34,753 nucleotides of DNA, from contig JAEKNW010000298.1 of the NCBI GenBank assembly GCA_016838885.1, forward strand, positions 1 to 34,753, read 5' to 3'. The notes below the pieces were generated by a model. That model had not been told where the DNA came from and searched no databases. It worked only from the letters and a program-made list of their open reading frames with translations. Below, in pieces: positions 30,074 to 34,753 of the stretch. Each line of letters begins with the position of its first letter. Within the stretch, counting starts at the first letter, position 1. The position numbers and the translations under genes were made by a program. This DNA is from Candidatus Cloacimonadota bacterium (lineage in GTDB: Bacteria > Cloacimonadota > Cloacimonadia > Cloacimonadales > JAFGVF01).

Positions 30074-32170
30074 ATGGAAAATTATAAAACATTAAACTTA
30101 AGAAAAACAGCTAGTATTCCCAAAAAAGAAGAGATAAAAAACTATTTTCTTAATACATATGGGGTAGAAGAAGAGTTATATAAGACATTAAAGAGAGATG
30201 AGTCCTTTTATTTAAGAGCAGACCCACTTCGTCATCCGATTATTTTCTATTATGGTCATACTTCTGCTTTTTATATGAATAAGTTAATCTTAGCAGGATT
30301 GATTAAAGAGAGAATTAATCCAAAGATAGAGTCAATGTGCGCTATCGGAGTTGATGAAATGTCTTGGGATGACTTAAATGAGGCCCATTACGATTGGCCT
30401 TCAGTCTCTGAAATTACACAATTTAGGCTTCAAGTAAAAGACTTGGTATCTAGTCTTATTGATACTCTTCCTTTAGAGCTTCCTATCGAATGGGATTCTC
30501 CTTGGTGGCCAATTATCATGGGTATTGAACACATGAGAATTCATATTGAAACTTCATCAGTCTTAATCAGACAGCTTCCTATCTCCGAAGTTACACCCAA
30601 TCCTATTTTTCCAACATGCAAGGATTATACTCAAGCTCCTAAAAATGAAATTATTAATGTTTTAGGTGATATCGTAACAATAGGGAAAGAAAGAGATGAT
30701 GAATTTTATGGTTGGGATAATGAGTATGGTATTCATCAAGCTGAAGTAGCAAATATGAAGGTCAGTAAATTTTTGGTATCTAATAGAGAATTTTTAAGCT
30801 TTGTAGAAGCAGACGGCTATTCTCATCAAGAGTATTGGACGGATGAGGGTTGGGGCTGGGTTACTTATACCCAAGCTAAATTTCCACGATTTTGGTCATT
30901 TAAAGAAGGAGAGTGGTATCAGCGCAACTTAACTGAGATTATTGAAATGCCTTGGAGTTGGCCAGTTGAAGTTAATTACTTAGAAGCAAAAGCTTTCTGT
31001 AATTGGAAGTCAAATATTGAGGGTAAACCTTATCGTTTACCAACTGAAGATGAATGGTATCAGATGTTCAAGATTTGTGAAGTACCCAGCTTTCAGCATG
31101 CTGAGGTTACACCGGCAAACATAAATCTTAATTATTGGGCTTCATCATGTCCTGTTAATAAGTTCAGATTTGGATCTTTATATGATATTATTGGAAATGT
31201 ATGGCAATGGACAGAAGTTCCGATTTATCCTTTTAAAGGGTTTAAGGTTCATCCTCTTTATGATGATTTTACTACTCCCACTTATGACGGACAACACAAC
31301 TTAATCAAGGGTGGTTCGTGGATGTCTTCAGGAAATCTGGCGATTCCTGAATCGCGTTATGCTTTTAGAAGGCATTTCTATCAACATGCCGGATTCAGAT
31401 ATATTCAAAGTGATGAGCCTGTAAAAACTTATAATACTATCTATGAGGAAGACCCAATCGTGGTTGAAGAGTGTGAAAGATCATGGGGAGAAGAGAAGTT
31501 TGGCATAAAAAACCTATCTACCCAACTAATCGAGAAAGCTCTTCCTAATCTAAAAAATCTTAACAAGGCTATGGTAATAGGCTGTGGAGCTGGTCGTACA
31601 GTCTTTGAACTAGCCAAGAAGTTTGATTTTGTTGAAGGTATAGATTTTTCAGCCAGAACCTTTAAATTAGCTGTTGAAATGCAACAAAAAGGACATAATC
31701 ATTATATTACTGTTGATGAAGGAAATAACACTCAGTATAATGAAAAATATTTGAGTAGTTTTGATTTAGCTGATACTGCAGAAAAAGTTGCTTTCTACCA
31801 AGGAGATGCTTCAAATTTATTAGAAAAATATAGTAATTACGATCTGATTATCTCTGAAGTTATGCTTCATAAAGCTTATGATCCAAGAAAGTTCCTAGAA
31901 ATGATTCATACTAGATTAACTAAGAATGGTCTGCTTCTTCTTGCTCACACAGCAGATTGGTCAGAAGAACACTCAACTCAAGATAAATGGTTGGGCGGTA
32001 TCAGAGGGGATGATGGGGAGATTGTTGACTCCCGTACGACTATTGAAAGAATCTTGGAAAATAAATTTAATAAAATTGGTGATTCGGATGAAATACCTTA
32101 TCTTATCTACAAGAATCGACATCGTATGCTGCTTAAAGTTGCTTGTGTAACTTTATGGCAGATAAGATAG
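30074..32170 (+). CDS. ovoA: OvoA-type 5-histidylcysteine sulfoxide synthase/mercaptohistidine methyltransferase (ovothiol biosynthesis)
   Basis: 698 aa; LRHPIIFYYGHTSAFYMNKLILAGLI, GVDEMSWDDLNEAHYDWP, HxxxHxE (GIEHMRIHIETSSVLIRQLP), FGE-sulfatase domain, C-terminal SAM methyltransferase domain (VIGCGAGRTVFELA). Confidence 0.9.
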   Translation: MENYKTLNLRKTASIPKKEEIKNYFLNTYGVEEELYKTLKRDESFYLRADPLRHPIIFYYGHTSAFYMNKLILAGLIKERINPKIESMCAIGVDEMSWDDLNEAHYDWPSVSEITQFRLQVKDLVSSLIDTLPLELPIEWDSPWWPIIMGIEHMRIHIETSSVLIRQLPISEVTPNPIFPTCKDYTQAPKNEIINVLGDIVTIGKERDDEFYGWDNEYGIHQAEVANMKVSKFLVSNREFLSFVEADGYSHQEYWTDEGWGWVTYTQAKFPRFWSFKEGEWYQRNLTEIIEMPWSWPVEVNYLEAKAFCNWKSNIEGKPYRLPTEDEWYQMFKICEVPSFQHAEVTPANINLNYWASSCPVNKFRFGSLYDIIGNVWQWTEVPIYPFKGFKVHPLYDDFTTPTYDGQHNLIKGGSWMSSGNLAIPESRYAFRRHFYQHAGFRYIQSDEPVKTYNTIYEEDPIVVEECERSWGEEKFGIKNLSTQLIEKALPNLKNLNKAMVIGCGAGRTVFELAKKFDFVEGIDFSARTFKLAVEMQQKGHNHYITVDEGNNTQYNEKYLSSFDLADTAEKVAFYQGDASNLLEKYSNYDLIISEVMLHKAYDPRKFLEMIHTRLTKNGLLLLAHTADWSEEHSTQDKWLGGIRGDDGEIVDSRTTIERILENKFNKIGDSDEIPYLIYKNRHRMLLKVACVTLWQIR

Positions 32171-32174
32171 ATAT

Positions 32175-32204
32175 GAGGGGGAGTTAATACTCCCTCTTTT
32201 TTAG
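32175..32204 (+). terminator. Rho-independent terminator downstream of ovoA
   Basis: AGGGGGAGTTAATACTCCCTCTTTTTT. Confidence 0.8.
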
Positions 32205-32382
32205 CTTAAAAAATTGGTAGTGGATTTAATTACAAAATGCTTTGACTGAACTGTAATTTTTAAAATCTTAAATACACAAGTTTAAAAAAAATAAACTCGA
32301 CCATAGGTATTATTTCTTTGACAAAATTATAGTCTTAATAATTATGGTAATTAATAGAAATATCAATAAGGTAAAAATATAT

Positions 32383-33036
32383 ATGAATGATTTTAGAAAT
32401 AAAAGAAAAGAATTAGAATATCAACTTAGAAGAGAATTTATTATTGAGGTAGCTCAAAAATTGTTTTATAAAGATGGCTATGAAAATGTTACTCTTAACG
32501 AAGTAGCAAAAAAGGCAGATTATACTAAAGCAACTCTTTATTCCTACATCAAGAGTAAAGAAGATTTATACATGGAAGTATATTGTGTTGGATTACAACA
32601 ACGTTATGAATATTTAAAAAAAGAGATGAATAAAGCTAAAACAGGATTAGCAAAAATTGAAGCTTTTGGCAAAGCTTACTATGAGTTTTATAAAAACAAT
32701 TCTGAAATCCTCTACCACCAACAATATTTAGATTATCGTCCCATAAATCCTGAAAAAATAGACCCTGCTTTAATGGAGAGATTTCAAGAGATCAATGTTG
32801 ATGGCTATATGATTGTTGTTGATGCAATTAAAGAAGGAATTGCTGATAATACAATTAAAGAAGATTTAGATCCAAATTATCTCTATTCTCAAATTATTTA
32901 TGCACTTAGGGCTGTTGCTTCTGCAGCTGTTTATCGCCGGAAATCTGTTCTTGATGAAGAAAATACTGAAGAGATTAATCGTAATTGGTATTACTCCTTT
33001 TTAGAACTACTAATGAATGCTATAACTAAGAAATAA
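32383..33036 (+). CDS. TetR/AcrR family transcriptional regulator
   Basis: MNDFRNKRKELEYQLRREFIIEVAQKLFYKDGYENVTLNEVAKKADYTKATLYSYIKSKEDLYMEV helix-turn-helix; ORF can extend upstream to 32344. Confidence 0.9.
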   Translation: MNDFRNKRKELEYQLRREFIIEVAQKLFYKDGYENVTLNEVAKKADYTKATLYSYIKSKEDLYMEVYCVGLQQRYEYLKKEMNKAKTGLAKIEAFGKAYYEFYKNNSEILYHQQYLDYRPINPEKIDPALMERFQEINVDGYMIVVDAIKEGIADNTIKEDLDPNYLYSQIIYALRAVASAAVYRRKSVLDEENTEEINRNWYYSFLELLMNAITKK

Positions 33037-33051
33037 ACTATTTTTAAATAA

Positions 33052-33945
33052 ATGAAAACCTATCCTAATTATAGTTTCACTTCAATTTTAGGATGGTCAG
33101 TCAGCAGATATGAAACATTTAAAAACTGCAAGAGAGCATATTACTATAATTACTATGGGAAATATGATGAGCAGGTTCCTGTAGATGTTATTAATGATTT
33201 AAAGAAATTAACCTCTATTCCTCTTGAAAAAGGTAATATTACTCACGATATAATTAGAGATATTTTAATTAGATATACTAAAACTTCAGCTAACATTGAT
33301 AGGGTGAAACTCTTTACTTATATCCATAAAATGATAAAAAGTTATTGCAATAAGAAAGTATTTTCTGAAGTATATTATAAACAGATTACTAAAATAGATC
33401 TTGAAGAGATATTCAATGAGGTTAAACAAGCAGTAATAAATTTGTTTAACAGTAATAGATTTAAGTGGCTAATCTCCAAAGCTATGGAGTCCAAGCAGGA
33501 ATGGATTATTGAACCTGGAGGTTTTGGAGAGACAAGGTTTAATGACTTAAAAGCTTATTGCAAAGTTGATTATTTTTTCCCCTTAGGGGATGAATACTAC
33601 ATTTTAGATTGGAAGACAGGTCATTATGCTCCTGAAAAACACAGAAAACAGATGTTAGCTTATGCACTTTGGGCTAAGGATACTTATCAGCTGACTTCCG
33701 AACAGATAAATCCAATTCTTGCCTTTCTTCTTCCAAATTATCTTGAAATAGGAGAACCTTTTACCTTAGAAGAGTTAACTCAATTCAACCAAGTGATTCA
33801 TAAGGAAACTCAAGAGATGCACTCTTTTTGTGCTAACATTGAAGATAACATCCCTCTGGTAAAAGATAATTTTCCTCAGACTGATAAGTATATAATATGT
33901 TCCTTCTGTAACTTTAGAAAACTCTGCAATCTCTCTAATCTATAA
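33052..33945 (+). CDS. PD-(D/E)XK nuclease superfamily protein (RecB/Cas4-like, candidate Fe-S cluster)
   Basis: 297 aa; VSRYETFKNCKRAYYYNYYGKY, LKAYCKVDYFF...YILDWKTG, KQMLAYALW, C-terminal CSFCNFRKLC. Confidence 0.82.
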   Translation: MKTYPNYSFTSILGWSVSRYETFKNCKRAYYYNYYGKYDEQVPVDVINDLKKLTSIPLEKGNITHDIIRDILIRYTKTSANIDRVKLFTYIHKMIKSYCNKKVFSEVYYKQITKIDLEEIFNEVKQAVINLFNSNRFKWLISKAMESKQEWIIEPGGFGETRFNDLKAYCKVDYFFPLGDEYYILDWKTGHYAPEKHRKQMLAYALWAKDTYQLTSEQINPILAFLLPNYLEIGEPFTLEELTQFNQVIHKETQEMHSFCANIEDNIPLVKDNFPQTDKYIICSFCNFRKLCNLSNL

Positions 33946-34560
33946 CTAAAAAATCGGAAATTGAGTCGGGATTATTGCGTAAGTTTTTAAGATGTTTATT
34001 AAAAGAATAAGGCAATAAGTTACGATAAACATAGTAACATCACGTAAATCTTTATAAAAAACTTTTGGTTTCACAGTGTACTCTTTGGGTTGAGTGAACA
34101 AGCTAAACTTTGGGAAAAAACGCGGAACTCTTTTGATATAATTTTGATAATCATCACCTAGGATTGAAGCTAATTTTCTCTCCTCACCTACGATCACAAA
34201 TGGATAATAAATAGCAAACCCGATTATTATAAATGAAAGGACTGCTAAAGAGTGAGTTACTAAACCAATCCCTATTGCTCCTATTAAGCTGAATAAATAC
34301 AAAGGATTCCTAGTTATTGAATAGGGACCGTCTGTTACTACTTTCTTATTCTTAAACCCAGAGATGTAGAAACCACACCACACTCTCCCCAGTGTCCCAA
34401 CTGTTACTAGTAGTAGAGCCACTATATCGACTATGCCTGAACCTAGACCACTTAAATAATATCTCTGCTCTCCAAAGATAAAGGCTATGATAACTAACAC
34501 AGCTAATACTTTTGATAATCTTGTTCTAATCTTTTTAATCTTTTGAAATCTGTTTTCCAT
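33946..34560 (-). CDS. ICMT/phospholipid-methyltransferase-like membrane methyltransferase
   Basis: 204 aa; multiple TM; VTDGPYSITRNPLYL and EERKLASILGDDYQNYIKRVPRFFP motifs. Confidence 0.85.
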   Translation of the reverse strand: MENRFQKIKKIRTRLSKVLAVLVIIAFIFGEQRYYLSGLGSGIVDIVALLLVTVGTLGRVWCGFYISGFKNKKVVTDGPYSITRNPLYLFSLIGAIGIGLVTHSLAVLSFIIIGFAIYYPFVIVGEERKLASILGDDYQNYIKRVPRFFPKFSLFTQPKEYTVKPKVFYKDLRDVTMFIVTYCLILLINILKTYAIIPTQFPIF

Positions 34561-34624
34561 ATCTTATTTCTCCTAATGATTCCTTTTTTATTTGCCATAA
34601 ATTTATTGGCAAGAATTAATTTTT

Positions 34625-34753
34625 TTAACCCGAATGATGCAGTAGAATTTTAGGGAAGAGTGCAGATTCTTTTAGCAAAATAGCTTACAGAATTTGAAGG
34701 CATATAATATATATATTCCTGAAAATTATGGAAGTTACTTTTGCAAAAGAATA
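34625..34753. repeat. Dispersed repeat, copy R5 (truncated by window end)
   Basis: TTTAACCCGAATGATGCAGTAGAATTTTAGGGAAGAGTGCAGATTC...; 34655-34753 is the reverse complement of 30-128 apart from a few mismatches. Confidence 0.88.

Noticed and set aside
33052-33945. Calling the nuclease a true CRISPR Cas4
   Set aside because: No CRISPR array or other cas gene in the window; only superfamily-level assignment is justified.
1-34753. CRISPR arrays, rRNA, tRNA, prophage or integrase/transposase genes
   Set aside because: I found no regularly spaced repeats, no recognisable rRNA or tRNA sequence and no transposase or integrase ORF; a tRNA search by eye is not exhaustive.

Overview
AT-rich 34.75 kb window with the gene content of a diderm, probably anaerobic bacterium. 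A Cloacimonadota-like origin is only a guess. I support 23 main CDSs. In order they are: ornithine carbamoyltransferase; an MCE/Mla-type lipid-transport operon; a PhzF-like enzyme; a small secreted protein with a DUF4405-like membrane protein; a four-gene [FeFe]-hydrogenase operon (HydA, HydB, HydC, HndB-like); an acyl-CoA synthetase; smpB; an Amidase_3 protein; a metallophosphoesterase; glycogen phosphorylase; an overlapping hybrid kinase/kinase/response-regulator cassette; a double-length MutL/GlmL-like ASKHA protein paired with an OvoA-type ovothiol synthase; a TetR regulator with a RecB/Cas4-like nuclease; and an ICMT-like methyltransferase. Most interesting observations: (1) a modular, palindromic MITE-like repeat family (ends ~TTTAACCCGAATGATGCAGTAGA) at five loci, including both window ends, where about 99 bp copies lie in inverted orientation; short copies look like deletion and foldback derivatives of a ~175 bp parent. 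(2) An MCE system whose PqiC-like lipoprotein appears fused to a C-terminal outer-membrane beta-barrel. (3) A hydrogenase in which the thioredoxin-like [2Fe-2S] ligand cysteines are missing both from the HndB-like protein and from the N-terminal domain of HydB, and HydB also lacks the usual C-terminal ferredoxin domain. (4) An OvoA-type enzyme, whose known chemistry uses O2, encoded close to a hydrogenase and directly downstream of a B12-mutase-reactivase-like gene. All calls come from reading the sequence and the supplied ORFs; no database search was run.
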